From Flavihumibacter solisilvae (GTDB taxonomy: Bacteria > Bacteroidota > Bacteroidia > Chitinophagales > Chitinophagaceae): 64,000 nucleotides of DNA. The notes under the pieces are model-generated. The model was not told where the DNA came from and did not search any database. It saw only the letters and a list, made by a program, of their open reading frames with translations. Numbering within the stretch: position 1 is the stretch's first letter; the number at the start of each line of letters is the position of its first letter. The translations under genes were made by a program, and so were the position numbers. This document shows, one piece after another, positions 31,381 through 41,600 of the stretch. The stretch is taken from NCBI RefSeq assembly GCF_000814475.1, contig NZ_JSVC01000004.1:62001-126000 (forward strand), read 5' to 3'.

Positions 31381-34300
31381 ATGCAAAAGGCCCAAAGGGC
31401 AACAACCAAAACGTTGCTGATCATGAAATTTACAGCCATACTATTAGTGGCCGGCTTCCTGCAGGTAAGCGCCAATGGCTTTTCCCAGAGAGTGACACTC
31501 TCCAGGAGCAATGTCCCGCTGGATAAGATCTTCCGGGACATTAAATCGCAGACGGGATACGCTTTCTTCTTTGATGAATCCTGGCTCAGGCAGGCCAACC
31601 GGGTAACCATCCGGACTAATGACATGCCGCTGGAGCAGGCGCTGGACATCTGTTTCAGGAACCAGCCGCTGACGTATTCCATTGTAGGAAATACCATTGT
31701 TTTGAAGCTGAAGAATACGCCGGTTGCAGAACCGGGGCATAAAGATTCTCCCGCACTTGTAGAGATCCGCGGACGGGTGACCGACGAGAACGGAAATCCT
31801 CTCGCGGGCGCCTCAGTAAAACTAAAAGGCGCACCGGGTGGTACGACCACGGATGTAAACGGGTATTTTACTTTACAGGCGCCCGAGACAGGAGGTGTGC
31901 TTGTTATTTCATTTGTCGGCTATGAGCCAACGGAACTTCCTGCATCAGGTGCGGGAGCCGGGAGCATTGCCCTGAAACTTTCAGAAAAGAAAATCGATGA
32001 AGTAGTTGTTACTGCACTTGGTATCAAAAGAGAAGAAAAGCAACTCGGCTATGCGGTGCAGAAAGTAAAGGCGGAAGCCATTCAAACCGTTAAAGGAATT
32101 GATGTGGCTACTTCTCTTACGGGCCAGGTTTCAGGACTTGTAATAAAGAACTCTACGGAATTTTTTGCCCGTCCGACTATCCAGCTCCGCGGCGAGAACG
32201 CCCTGCTTGTTGTTGACGGTGTTGCATATGGAAACATGACCCTCAGGGATATCCCCACAGATGATATTGAAAGCATCGATGTTCTGAAAGGTCCTACAGC
32301 GTCTGCACTTTATGGGGCCAGGGCAAGCGGTGGTGTGCTGATGGTAACAACCAAAAAAGCTGCGGGCAGGGGCTTGTCTGTGAACATCAACAGTAACACG
32401 ATGTTCCAATTGGGATACCTGGCCATGCCAGAAGTTCAGAGTAATTATGGCCGCGGCCAGTATGGACAAATAGATAACGATTACGTATGGGGCCCCCGAC
32501 TGAATGCAGGTAATACTGCCCGCGACTGGAACCCGGAAACCATGCAGTTCGAGGATGATCGTCCGCTTAATTCCGTGGGTAAGGACAACCTGAAGAATTT
32601 CATGCGTACGGGTATCGTTACCAATAACAATATCAATGTTTCCCAGAGTGGCCAGAACGGTGGTTTCAGGGCAAGCTTCAACCATGTTCACAACAGGGGA
32701 CAGTTTCCAAATGCCAAGCTGAATATGTACAACTTCACCCTGAGCGGTGATATAAAAGCGTCTGACAAATTCGCACTGGAAGGTCGTATGGGCGTCAGCA
32801 AAAGGCAGGCGCCCCAGGTATGGGGTACTGGTTATGGCAACCAGGGATACTTGTACCAGCTGATCATGTGGACCGGCACGGAGTACGATATCCGTCAATA
32901 CCGCAACTACTGGAAAACGCCAAACCAAACGCAGAACTGGTTATACGATGCGTGGTACGACAACCCCTACCTGATAGCAAATGAGAAACTGAACGGCATC
33001 GAACAGAACACGATCAATGCAAGCGTAACGGCGAACTATCATTTTACCCGTGACCTGAAACTGATGTTGCGCGTAGGTTATGATGTCTACAGCAATGCAG
33101 AGACCTGGCGTAATCCGACATCCAACATTTATTCAACCCGTGGCGGATGGAATGCAAGAGGCCGTTATTCCATCAATAAAGCATGGGGATGGAGCACTGA
33201 TGATGATCTCATCCTGAATTATAACAAGAAGCTCGGCAAATTCTCCATCGATGCGATGGCAGGTGGAAACATTTACCGTTATATCGACGAGAACTTAAAT
33301 GCAAGTACAAAGAACGGGCTCACTTCACCGACTTTTTATTCGCTTGCAGGATCTGTTGAACCGGCGACCATCACACCCGGTTACAGCAGTTACCAGAAGA
33401 ACAGTCTCTTTGGCCGGGCTTCACTGGGATGGCGCAATGGAGTATTCCTCGACTTTACAGGGCGTAATGACTGGATCTCTACCCAGCCGGAAAATAACCG
33501 CAGCTATTTCTATCCTTCTGTCGGCGCGAGTGTTGTATTGTCAGAGTTCCTGAAAATGCCTGCATTCGTGGATATGTGGAAGATCCGGGGATCGTGGGCG
33601 ACGTTTAAAACTCCGGCCGATGTATTTGCAACGAACCGGTTATATTCCACTACTGCATCTGCCTGGAATAACCTGAATTCTGCGAGCTATCCCGACAACC
33701 TGTTTGGTGGTGATCTGCTGCCTACTTCTGCACGCACCTGGGAAGTCGGTACCTCCGCTTACCTGTTCAAAAAGCGGTTACACGTCGATGTGGCATACTT
33801 TAACAAGTATTATTTCAATCGCCAGGTACCCGCCACTATTCCTGCTTCATCAGGATTTAATACAACATTGGTTAATACAGACGAAACCTTCGTGCGGAAG
33901 GGATTCGAAATAACAGTCGACGGAACGGTGATCAAGAAGAAGAAGTTTGAGTGGCAGAGCATGATCAACTGGTCGAACCAGCATCGCTACTTTGTGAATA
34001 TTGATTCTGCACTTTCAGCCAAGGACCTATGGACGAAAAAAGGGCAGCGCCTCGATGGCTATATCGATTATTACTGGCTTCGTGATGGGCAGGGCAACGT
34101 GATTCACAACAATGGCCGGCCGGTGAGAAGTGACTACCGTCAGCGATATGGTTATACTGATCCTGAATTCAGCTTCGGGTTCATCAACAATTTCGTAATG
34201 GGGCAGTTCATGGTTGGATTGAATATCGATGGCAGGATTGGAGGGCTCATGTACAACTACGTATATGACAAGATGTGGGATACCGGCACGAATCCTGACT

Positions 34301-34722
34301 CGGATAACCAGTACCGTTATGATGAAGTTGTAAACGGCCTGACCAATTTTGTCGGTAAGGGAGTGAAAGTGACCTCCGGCGATGTTCAGTTCGATAATTA
34401 TGGCAACATCGTGAGCGACTCCCGCAAATATGCACCAAACGATGTTGAAGTGTCATACCAGGACTACGCGCAGAATTTCCGCGGTGGTGACTATGGCGTT
34501 CAAAAGAAATCTTTTGTGAAACTCCGTGAGATCTCAGCAGGTTACCGCATCCCGGCCCGGGTGTTTGGCAAGTCGGGAATAAAGTCTGCCTCAATCGCAC
34601 TTACAGCGCAGAATGTGATCCTGTTCACCAAATTCAAGTTCTCGGATCCCGATGTGGATGATGAGAACCTGAACTCCCCGTCGCAGCGTGTTGTGGGTGT
34701 AAACTTCAAACTAGGCTTCTAA
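31381..34722 (+). CDS. SusC/RagA-family TonB-dependent receptor with STN domain
   Basis: 1113 residues from the ATG at 31381; the longer frame from 31288 passes through the leader hairpin. A signal sequence (LLIMKFTAILLVAGFLQVSA) is followed by an STN signalling domain (residues 40-95, VPLDKIFRDIKSQTGYAFFF style), a CarboxypepD_reg-like domain (120-205), the SusC-type plug (GQVSGLVIKNSTEF, VLKGPTASALYGARASGGV) and a large barrel. It imports its ligand through the outer membrane with the lipoprotein SusD. The STN domain explains the neighbouring FecR/sigma pair. The gene lineup suggests the ligand comes from phospholipid or a phosphocholine compound. Confidence 0.94.
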   Translation: MQKAQRATTKTLLIMKFTAILLVAGFLQVSANGFSQRVTLSRSNVPLDKIFRDIKSQTGYAFFFDESWLRQANRVTIRTNDMPLEQALDICFRNQPLTYSIVGNTIVLKLKNTPVAEPGHKDSPALVEIRGRVTDENGNPLAGASVKLKGAPGGTTTDVNGYFTLQAPETGGVLVISFVGYEPTELPASGAGAGSIALKLSEKKIDEVVVTALGIKREEKQLGYAVQKVKAEAIQTVKGIDVATSLTGQVSGLVIKNSTEFFARPTIQLRGENALLVVDGVAYGNMTLRDIPTDDIESIDVLKGPTASALYGARASGGVLMVTTKKAAGRGLSVNINSNTMFQLGYLAMPEVQSNYGRGQYGQIDNDYVWGPRLNAGNTARDWNPETMQFEDDRPLNSVGKDNLKNFMRTGIVTNNNINVSQSGQNGGFRASFNHVHNRGQFPNAKLNMYNFTLSGDIKASDKFALEGRMGVSKRQAPQVWGTGYGNQGYLYQLIMWTGTEYDIRQYRNYWKTPNQTQNWLYDAWYDNPYLIANEKLNGIEQNTINASVTANYHFTRDLKLMLRVGYDVYSNAETWRNPTSNIYSTRGGWNARGRYSINKAWGWSTDDDLILNYNKKLGKFSIDAMAGGNIYRYIDENLNASTKNGLTSPTFYSLAGSVEPATITPGYSSYQKNSLFGRASLGWRNGVFLDFTGRNDWISTQPENNRSYFYPSVGASVVLSEFLKMPAFVDMWKIRGSWATFKTPADVFATNRLYSTTASAWNNLNSASYPDNLFGGDLLPTSARTWEVGTSAYLFKKRLHVDVAYFNKYYFNRQVPATIPASSGFNTTLVNTDETFVRKGFEITVDGTVIKKKKFEWQSMINWSNQHRYFVNIDSALSAKDLWTKKGQRLDGYIDYYWLRDGQGNVIHNNGRPVRSDYRQRYGYTDPEFSFGFINNFVMGQFMVGLNIDGRIGGLMYNYVYDKMWDTGTNPDSDNQYRYDEVVNGLTNFVGKGVKVTSGDVQFDNYGNIVSDSRKYAPNDVEVSYQDYAQNFRGGDYGVQKKSFVKLREISAGYRIPARVFGKSGIKSASIALTAQNVILFTKFKFSDPDVDDENLNSPSQRVVGVNFKLGF

Positions 34723-34752
34723 CCAAATTGTGCGCGTAAAAACAAATGAATT

Positions 34753-36315
34753 ATGACTAAGAGGAATTCAAAATATATTTTCATAATGCCGCTCCTGTTA
34801 ATGCTGGGTGCCGGATGTTCGAAATTTAATGAGATCAATACCAACCCGAACCGGCCTACGGAAGTGAGTTCGGCAATGCTCGCCACCAATATGATCCTAA
34901 GCATCACCCGCAACGATATCAGTTCGCAAAAAGGGTTTATGCAGCCTTACCTGCTCGGTAAATATGTGACCTGGGGGGAAGGACAGGAAGATCTGCAATA
35001 CAACAAATTTGGTCGCACAAGTTTCAGTCGCATCACCCTTCTCCGGAATGTTGATCCGATGATCGGCTTCGCCCCCGATGAGAAGCTGAAAAATTCGTAT
35101 ACGGCCCTGGGGCATTTTATTCGTGCGTGGCAATTCTTTCATACTACCATGCAGGTAGGTGATGTTCCTTATGCCGAAGCTGTAAAAGGAGAAACAGAAA
35201 ATACAATCAAGCCGGTATATGACGCCCAGAAGGCGGTTTTCATGGGAATCTTAAATGAACTGGACCAGGCCGACCAGCTGTTTGCAGTCGGCGGTGATTT
35301 CGGCGGAGATCCGGTTTATGGAGGAAAGGTTGATAAGTGGCGCAGGCTGGCGAACAGTTTCCAACTGCATGTATTGCTTCAATTGCATAAGAAAACCGGG
35401 GATGCGGAGCTGAAAGTAGCTCAACGATTCAACGAAATCGTTAGCAACAGGCCACTGCTGACTTCAAATGCAGATAATTTCGCCCTGGTGTATAATGCGA
35501 CGCAGAATCAGAATTACCCCTGGTCCGACGTGCCTGCCGGATCAAACCCGAATGTGAAATCCAATTACACCATGCTTACGACTACGCTGCTGGAGCCGCT
35601 TAAGGAACTGCAGGACCGTCGTCTCTTCTACTATGCAAAGCCTTCACCGGTACAGCTGGCAGCCGGTAAAAGCCAGTCTGACTGGGATGCCTATGTTGGT
35701 GCAGAACCTTCCAATTCATTTACGAACCTTCAGCAATTAAGGGTGTCAAAAGATTATTCCGACTTTAATAACCGATATATTAACCTGGTAAATGCCGAGC
35801 CTGTAAGCCAGTTCAGTTATGCGCAACTGCAATTTATTCTTGCAGAAGCAACGGTGAGAGGATGGATTGGCGGAACACCTGCACAAACCTATTATGCCAA
35901 TGGCATAATGGATGCCATGCGGTTTGTGGTAAAGTATACCCCTGATATCGCTGACTACCATCATAACATGAAAATGGATGATGCCTACATTGATGCGTAT
36001 CCTTCAACCCCTGAAGTGGCGCTTGCCGGTAGTACAGAGCAGCAGGTTTCCCAGATCATCCTGCAGAAATATCTAGCGGGCTTCCTGCAGGGCAGCAACT
36101 ACAATGCCTGGTATGAGAACAGGCGGACCGGCTACCCGGATTTCGTCCTGAATCCATCAACAAATCTTAATAATCCGAATACACAATTTCCTTTACGCTG
36201 GTTGTATCCTTCAAACGAACTTGATTACAATACCGGTAATCTTGACAATGCGTTGAAAGCACAATACAGTGGAAATGATAATGTAAATGAAATAATGTGG
36301 ATATTGAAGGACTAA
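34753..36315 (+). CDS. SusD/RagB-like outer-membrane lipoprotein (SusD-like_2 type)
   Basis: 520 residues with lipobox MLGAGCSKF at about residue 18 and the following NEINTNPNRPTEVSS, typical of the SusD-like family 2. Helical TPR-type regions (SYTALGHFIRAWQFFHTTM, WRRLANSFQLHVLLQLHKK) and the C-terminal ILQKYLAGFLQGSNYNAWYENRRTGYP pattern confirm this. It forms the lid over the SusC pore and binds the substrate. It starts 30 bases after susC and is followed 13 bases later by the phospholipase gene. Confidence 0.93.
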   Translation: MTKRNSKYIFIMPLLLMLGAGCSKFNEINTNPNRPTEVSSAMLATNMILSITRNDISSQKGFMQPYLLGKYVTWGEGQEDLQYNKFGRTSFSRITLLRNVDPMIGFAPDEKLKNSYTALGHFIRAWQFFHTTMQVGDVPYAEAVKGETENTIKPVYDAQKAVFMGILNELDQADQLFAVGGDFGGDPVYGGKVDKWRRLANSFQLHVLLQLHKKTGDAELKVAQRFNEIVSNRPLLTSNADNFALVYNATQNQNYPWSDVPAGSNPNVKSNYTMLTTTLLEPLKELQDRRLFYYAKPSPVQLAAGKSQSDWDAYVGAEPSNSFTNLQQLRVSKDYSDFNNRYINLVNAEPVSQFSYAQLQFILAEATVRGWIGGTPAQTYYANGIMDAMRFVVKYTPDIADYHHNMKMDDAYIDAYPSTPEVALAGSTEQQVSQIILQKYLAGFLQGSNYNAWYENRRTGYPDFVLNPSTNLNNPNTQFPLRWLYPSNELDYNTGNLDNALKAQYSGNDNVNEIMWILKD

Positions 36316-36328
36316 CGATCTTTAACCC

Positions 36329-38854
36329 ATGAGCAGCAGAAGAGAATTTCTAAAGAAAGTTTCGCTGGCCACTGGTGGTGCGGGCATTTGGACTCAAATG
36401 CCCGCTGCCATTCAAAAGGCACTGGCGATTGACCCTGAGAAGGGAAGTACATTTTATGATGCAGAGCATATCGTATTGCTGATGCAGGAGAACCGGTCAT
36501 TTGATCATTGTTTCGGACGATTGCAGGGTGTTCGCGGGTTCAATGATCCGCGTGCGATCCGGCTGCCTGACGGTAACCCCGTTTGGATTCAGCCAAACAA
36601 ATCTGGCCAGGCCTATGCACCGTTCAGATTGAATATCAAAGACACCAAAGCCACCTGGATGAGTTCCCTGCCGCATTCATGGGAAGACCAGCAGGATGCG
36701 CGCAACCATGGCCGTTATGATGGCTGGATTGATGCCAAGCGTCCGGGTAACAAAAAGTACCGGGATATTCCCATGACCATGGGCTACTATGACCGCCAGG
36801 ATATTCCCTTTTATTACGCGCTTGCTGATTCTTTCACCGTTTGTGACCAGCATTTCTGTGCTTCGCTGACCGGAACAACAGCCAACCGTAGTTTTTTCTG
36901 GACAGGAAGCACCCGTGATGGGAAGGAGGGGATGGCCCGCGTCCGGAATGAGGACCTGTATTTCAACCGCGAAGGCAACTGGAAAACTTTTCCCGAACGT
37001 CTCGAAGAAAATGACATTTCCTGGAAAGTATACCAGAATGAGATCAGTCTTCAGACTGAACTGGACGGTGAAGATGAAGCCTGGCTTTCAAATTTTACGG
37101 ACAACAACCTTGAATGGTTCAGCCAGTTCAATGTCCGTTTCAGCAAAGCACACTACCAGTTCCTGCAGAAGCGTGTTAAAGAACTGCCCGGTGAGATCGC
37201 AGATCTCGAATCCCAGGTAAGCAGGCTGGCCCAAAACGAGCGTGAACCGGTGGCCAAAAAACTTAAGCAGAAAAAGGAGCAGCTTTCGAAGTACAAAGAA
37301 GACCTGGTCACCTGGAATCCCGAGAATTTTGAGCGCCTCACTGAATTCCAGAAATCGCTTCACCGGAAAGCATTTGTAACAAACAGCGGCGATCCGGACT
37401 ACCATCGCACTGAAATGTTTTCATATACTGAAAACGGTGAAGAGCGCAGTACTCTGCTTCCCAAAGGTGATATCCTTCACCAGTTCAGGGAGGATGTGAA
37501 TAAAGGAGTGTTACCTACTGTATCATGGTTGGTTGCTCCGCAGAATTTTTCAGATCATCCCAGCGCGCCCTGGTTTGGTGCCTGGTACGTGTCCGAAGTG
37601 CTCGATATCCTGACCCGTAATCCTGAAGTCTGGAAGAAAACCATTTTCGTACTGACCTATGATGAAAACGATGGTTACTTCGATCATATACCGCCATTTG
37701 TGGCCCCAAAGCCAGGTGACCCGAAAAGCGGAAAAGTATCTGCGGGAATTGATACGGCTGAAGAATTTGTGACGATGGACGACGAGCTGAACCGTGCGAA
37801 CAAAAGTAAGGAAGACGCGCGCGAAGGTCCGGTCGGATTGGGTTATCGTGTTCCGCTTGTTATCGCTTCCCCATGGTCGCGGGGCGGATGGGTTAACAGT
37901 GAAGTATGCGATATCACTTCAGTACTCATGTTCATGGAAAATTTCCTGAACAAAAAAACAGGAAAATCGATTAAGGAAACCAATATCAGCGACTGGCGAC
38001 GAACTGTTTCAGGTAACCTGGTTTCGGTATTCAGGCCGTATAATGGCGAAAAGATCAACCTTCCGGAATTCCTGCAGAAAGAACCATTTGTGCAGGAGAT
38101 CTACAATGCAAAGTTCAGGGATGTTCCTGCAGGCTATGCTTCTGGCGGCAAAAAGCCCGTTGTACCTCAGCAGGAACCTGGTACCCGTGATGCCTGCCCA
38201 ATACCATATGAATTGTATGTGGACGGAAAACTAAGTACAGGTAAGTCGGCCTTTGAGCTGGAGTTCCAGGCTGCTAACCAGGTCTTCGGCGATTCGGCCG
38301 CGGGAGCCCCGTTCAATGTGTATGCACCCGGCAGGAACGAATGGTTCCGGACAAGGGCTTACGCTGTAAGGGCTGGTGACCTGCTGAGAGACAAATGGGA
38401 ACTGCGTGACTTTGAAAAGGGAGAGTATCATTTGGGTGTTTATGGACCGAATGGTTTTTACCGGAAATTTAAAGGCTCTGTAAAAGATCCTGAGATGGGA
38501 ATAAAACTTATGTATGAAAATGTCAAAGGAAACCCCGGAAAACTGACCGGCAATCTTGTATTGGCATTCGGGCATACAGGTAAGGCGGGTACTTATACCA
38601 TTGTCATCAGGGACCTAAGCTATGGAACGGGGGAGCGGACGATAGAACTTAAAAAAGCCGGTGCAACTGCAACGGCGGTTTTTGATCTTACTTCATCCTT
38701 CGGCTGGTACGACCTGGAAATTAAAGTAGAAGGATTCCCCCAGTTCGACAGGCAATTTGCCGGACGGGTAGAAACGGGCCAGCCCGGGAAGACTGACCCG
38801 CTGATGGGTGCTGTTGTTACTTCACAAGTTGCAGGGCATCCAGTTGCTGGCTGA
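36329..38854 (+). CDS. Phosphocholine-specific phospholipase C (PLC, Tat-type signal)
   Basis: 841 residues. The N-terminus SSRREFLKKVSLATGGAGIW is a Tat-like signal. The phosphoesterase core (VLLMQENRSFDHCFGRLQGV near 45-65, HSWEDQQDARNHGRYDGW, FVLTYDENDGYFDHIPP near 440) matches acid phosphatase/PLC_N enzymes that cut phosphatidylcholine and sphingomyelin. A lysine-rich coiled insert lies at residues 275-330. Two C-terminal beta domains of the PLC type (VYAPGRNEWFRTRAYAVRAG, GKAGTYTIVIRDLSYG) end the protein. As the last gene of the sigma-FecR-SusC-SusD operon it probably feeds lipid-derived products to the SusCD pair. Its final 38 bases overlap the convergent aldo/keto reductase gene. Confidence 0.93.
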   Translation: MSSRREFLKKVSLATGGAGIWTQMPAAIQKALAIDPEKGSTFYDAEHIVLLMQENRSFDHCFGRLQGVRGFNDPRAIRLPDGNPVWIQPNKSGQAYAPFRLNIKDTKATWMSSLPHSWEDQQDARNHGRYDGWIDAKRPGNKKYRDIPMTMGYYDRQDIPFYYALADSFTVCDQHFCASLTGTTANRSFFWTGSTRDGKEGMARVRNEDLYFNREGNWKTFPERLEENDISWKVYQNEISLQTELDGEDEAWLSNFTDNNLEWFSQFNVRFSKAHYQFLQKRVKELPGEIADLESQVSRLAQNEREPVAKKLKQKKEQLSKYKEDLVTWNPENFERLTEFQKSLHRKAFVTNSGDPDYHRTEMFSYTENGEERSTLLPKGDILHQFREDVNKGVLPTVSWLVAPQNFSDHPSAPWFGAWYVSEVLDILTRNPEVWKKTIFVLTYDENDGYFDHIPPFVAPKPGDPKSGKVSAGIDTAEEFVTMDDELNRANKSKEDAREGPVGLGYRVPLVIASPWSRGGWVNSEVCDITSVLMFMENFLNKKTGKSIKETNISDWRRTVSGNLVSVFRPYNGEKINLPEFLQKEPFVQEIYNAKFRDVPAGYASGGKKPVVPQQEPGTRDACPIPYELYVDGKLSTGKSAFELEFQAANQVFGDSAAGAPFNVYAPGRNEWFRTRAYAVRAGDLLRDKWELRDFEKGEYHLGVYGPNGFYRKFKGSVKDPEMGIKLMYENVKGNPGKLTGNLVLAFGHTGKAGTYTIVIRDLSYGTGERTIELKKAGATATAVFDLTSSFGWYDLEIKVEGFPQFDRQFAGRVETGQPGKTDPLMGAVVTSQVAGHPVAG

Positions 38855-39812
38855 TATAACCGGATTCGTCCTTAGTCATGGTTACCTTCAGGGCGCCTGC
38901 GTTCTCTGCTGCCTGCGCAGCATTCCGGGCGCCTGCAAGTGCAACAGTAATGCCCGGCTGACTGATGGTCCATCTCAGAACGAGTTGCGATAAGGTGACC
39001 TGTTTCTGCTCTGCAACAGGCTTTATCTTTTCCAGGAAAGCATTTACACTCCTGATGTTGGCTTCCTTGAAAAAAACATTATCAGGCCGGTGATCACCTT
39101 CAGCGAAATGGTGACCCGGCTTTATTTTTCCGGTCAGCAGCCCGCGTTGCAGGGGACTGTATGCCAGGATAGATTTTTTATGTTCAAGGCAATAGGGGAC
39201 AACTTCTTTTTCAATGTTTCTTTCCAGCATGCTGTAAGGCACCTGGTTGGAAGCAAGTACAATTGTGTTTTCAGCTTCACGCATCTGCTCCACATTGTAA
39301 TTGCATACTCCTGCCGCACGGATTTTTCCCTGCTCCAGCAGTCTCGTGACAGCTTCCATTGTTTCGGCTATAGGTGTGGTAATGTCGGGCCAGTGGATCT
39401 GGTATAGGTCAATATAGCTGGTCCGCAAGCGGCGAAGGCTGTCCTCACATTCTTTGATGATACTTTCCCTGCCTGCGTATTTATAAATATCAATTTCCTT
39501 TCCTGAATTATCACGGCTCGCGAATGCGAAGTTGCCTTTCTTTTCATCCCAACGCATGCCGAATTTCGTGAGGATCTGGATTTTGTCCCTGGGAACACCC
39601 TGGATAGCTTCACCCACTATTTCCTCGCTTAAACCTTGTCCATACACCGGTGCGGTATCGATAGTAGTGATACCGTGATCAAACGAAGTCCTGATTGCAT
39701 CAATTGCGTCCGTCCGCTCCGCACCGCCCCACATCCAGCCTCCGATTGCCCATGCACCGAATGCAATCGCCGACAATTCAAGATCCGTATTTCCCAGTCT
39801 TCTGTTTTCCAT
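38817..39812 (-). CDS. Aldo/keto reductase
   Basis: 331 residues. The catalytic tetrad is present: Asp52 and Tyr57 (TIDTAPVYGQG), Lys83 (ILTKFG) and His140 (DLYQIHWPD). The beginning RRLGNTDLELSAIAFGAWAIG and the NADPH-binding end (VALAGARNAAQAAENAGAL) are those of the IolS/YhdN-like group. It reduces aldehydes or ketones of unknown nature. It is convergent with the phospholipase, overlapping by 38 bases, and divergent from an AraC regulator 57 bases away that could control it. Confidence 0.92.
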   Translation of the reverse strand: MENRRLGNTDLELSAIAFGAWAIGGWMWGGAERTDAIDAIRTSFDHGITTIDTAPVYGQGLSEEIVGEAIQGVPRDKIQILTKFGMRWDEKKGNFAFASRDNSGKEIDIYKYAGRESIIKECEDSLRRLRTSYIDLYQIHWPDITTPIAETMEAVTRLLEQGKIRAAGVCNYNVEQMREAENTIVLASNQVPYSMLERNIEKEVVPYCLEHKKSILAYSPLQRGLLTGKIKPGHHFAEGDHRPDNVFFKEANIRSVNAFLEKIKPVAEQKQVTLSQLVLRWTISQPGITVALAGARNAAQAAENAGALKVTMTKDESGYISQQLDALQLVK

Positions 39813-39824
39813 TTCCAGGTTTTA

Positions 39825-39862
39825 TTTGTTTGAATTGGTTGCAAGCTAATTATTTAACTTTA
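39825..39862 (+). promoter_or_regulatory. Possible promoter of the AraC-type regulator gene
   Basis: A TTTG (39829-39832; also 39825-39828) and TAACTTTA (39855-39862, consensus TAnnTTTG) are separated by 22 bases, close to the 19-21 seen for Bacteroidota promoters. The ATG follows at 39870, giving a very short leader. Confidence 0.35.
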
Positions 39863-39869
39863 GCCACTC

Positions 39870-40715
39870 ATGAAACTGGAAGTTAAAGATCCGAAAACCG
39901 GCGGCATGCTCATGCTGTTAAGAAGTGAACAGGACTTTGACCGAAAGTATTATGGGCGTGATCGTGACAACAAGTATTTTACTATTGCCTGGAATTACGG
40001 GGACGAACAGGTTATCACTGTCGACGGTACATCACACGCCTTCATGCCGCACACCATTCTTCCCCTGATGTTTAACCAGTCGTTCAGCTTCGAGCGGGCC
40101 ACGGACATTGTTGCCTGGCAGTTTAACCGGGAATTTTATTGTATTGTGGACCATGATGCGGAGGTAAGCTGTGCCGGATTTCTCTTTGGCACTGGAAACC
40201 TGTTTGTCAGGCTGGATGAAGAAGCCAGGGAAAAGCTGCAGCGCCTGCTTCACATCTTTGTTGATGAACTGAAGACGGCTGATCATATCCAGAACGATAT
40301 GCTGCTCATGTTGCTGAAACGCCTCATTATTGTTGTCACGCGACTGGCAAGGTCTGAACATATTCCGGACAACAAATTACCTGAAGACCGGTTCAACATA
40401 ATCAGGAAGTTCAACTTGCTTGTGGAAGCTGATTTCCGTACTGAACATTCAGTTGCTTATTATGCCCGGCAGCTGAACAAATCACCCAAGACGCTGTCCA
40501 ACCTGTTCGCTCTTTATAATGATAAGTCTCCGCTGCAGGTGATCCAGGACAGGATAATCCTGGAAGCAAAAAGGTTACTGATGTATACGGATAAATCCGC
40601 GAAACAAATTACTTACGACCTGGGATTCGAAGACTCGGCATATTTCTCCAATTTTTTCAAGAGACATACTTCGTTGTCGCCCCTCGAATTCAGGAATAGC
40701 AGGGAAGCTGTCTGA
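39870..40715 (+). CDS. AraC-family transcriptional regulator
   Basis: 281 residues. The N-terminal half is a cupin-like sensor region (HTILPLMFNQSFSFERATDIV). The C-terminal 100 residues carry the double helix-turn-helix of AraC: VAYYARQLNKSPKTLSNLF, then LMYTDKSAKQITYDLGFEDS, ending FSNFFKRHTSLSPLEFRN. It may regulate the divergent aldo/keto reductase or the alpha/beta hydrolase gene 114 bases downstream. The ligand is unknown. Confidence 0.92.
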   Translation: MKLEVKDPKTGGMLMLLRSEQDFDRKYYGRDRDNKYFTIAWNYGDEQVITVDGTSHAFMPHTILPLMFNQSFSFERATDIVAWQFNREFYCIVDHDAEVSCAGFLFGTGNLFVRLDEEAREKLQRLLHIFVDELKTADHIQNDMLLMLLKRLIIVVTRLARSEHIPDNKLPEDRFNIIRKFNLLVEADFRTEHSVAYYARQLNKSPKTLSNLFALYNDKSPLQVIQDRIILEAKRLLMYTDKSAKQITYDLGFEDSAYFSNFFKRHTSLSPLEFRNSREAV

Positions 40716-40829
40716 CAGCAGGCTGGCGGGAATAATTTACAATTTATGGGGTAATCTGTCCAACATGATGGCCTTCGTGAGGTTGTAGCTTTGTGGTGTT
40801 GATACGCTAAAAAAATCAACAACAACAAA

Positions 40830-41540
40830 ATGAGCACATCAAACTCCAAAGTGAAGAATGTCGTACTTGTACATGGTGCATTTGCCGACGGGTCAGGATA
40901 TAAAGCCCTTTACCAGGTACTTACCAGAAAAGGCTACCAGGTTACGGTGGTGCAAAATCCGCTGACCTCCCTTGAAGATGATGTTAACGCAACAAAAGTA
41001 GCGCTGGATCGCCAGGATGGTCCCGCAATTTTAGCCGGTCACTCATGGGGAGGCGCGGTCATTACCGAGGCAGGTACCCATCCCAAAGTAGCAGCACTGG
41101 TATATATTGCAGCTTTCCAGCCGGATAACGGTGAATCTGCATTGCAATGGCTGCAGACGGCTCCGCCAGCTGCTGAGAACGGGGTGTTGGCGCCGGATGA
41201 AAAAGGAATAGTGTATTATGATAAGGAAAAATTTCATGCAGGTTTTGCGGCAGATATCAGCAGGGAAGAAGCGGAATTTATGTATGCTTCCCAGGGTGCA
41301 TTTTATGCAAAGGGGTTTGCAACCCCGATTACCCGGGCCGCCTGGCGTGAAAAGCCTGCATATGCTGTTGTAGCTACTGAAGATAAAAGTATTGATCCGG
41401 AGATCCAGCGGAATATGTACAAACGTTCCAACACCAGGGTTACTGAGGTAAAAGGCAGCCATGTTGTATTTATGTCGCAACCTGAAGCTGTTGGCCAGGT
41501 AATCGTCGATGCATCCGAAAATGCCTCAGGTCAGCAATAA
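40830..41540 (+). CDS. Alpha/beta hydrolase (salicylate-esterase / haloperoxidase-like)
   Basis: 236 residues. The oxyanion strand VLVHGAFADGSGYKALYQVL, the nucleophile elbow AGHSWGGAV and a late catalytic His in VKGSHVVFMSQPEAVG fit the small esterase/hydroxynitrile-lyase-like alpha/beta hydrolases. It has no signal peptide and is cytosolic. It lies downstream of the AraC regulator in the same direction. A strong terminator follows at 41567-41600. Confidence 0.9.
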   Translation: MSTSNSKVKNVVLVHGAFADGSGYKALYQVLTRKGYQVTVVQNPLTSLEDDVNATKVALDRQDGPAILAGHSWGGAVITEAGTHPKVAALVYIAAFQPDNGESALQWLQTAPPAAENGVLAPDEKGIVYYDKEKFHAGFAADISREEAEFMYASQGAFYAKGFATPITRAAWREKPAYAVVATEDKSIDPEIQRNMYKRSNTRVTEVKGSHVVFMSQPEAVGQVIVDASENASGQQ

Positions 41541-41566
41541 CAGTCGAAAGGAAAAACCAGCATCTG

Positions 41567-41600
41567 CCCGTATGCCGTAAGGTTATACGGGCTTTTTTAT
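41567..41600 (+). terminator. Rho-independent terminator
   Basis: GCCCGTAT pairs with ATACGGGC over an 8-bp stem with an 11-base loop, followed directly by six T. It closes the AraC-hydrolase unit. Confidence 0.88.

Noticed and set aside
32131-32928. 265-codon open frame on the minus strand inside the SusC gene
   Set aside because: It is the antisense shadow of a clearly coding SusC segment; its translation has no domain features and a Cys/His-rich random look.
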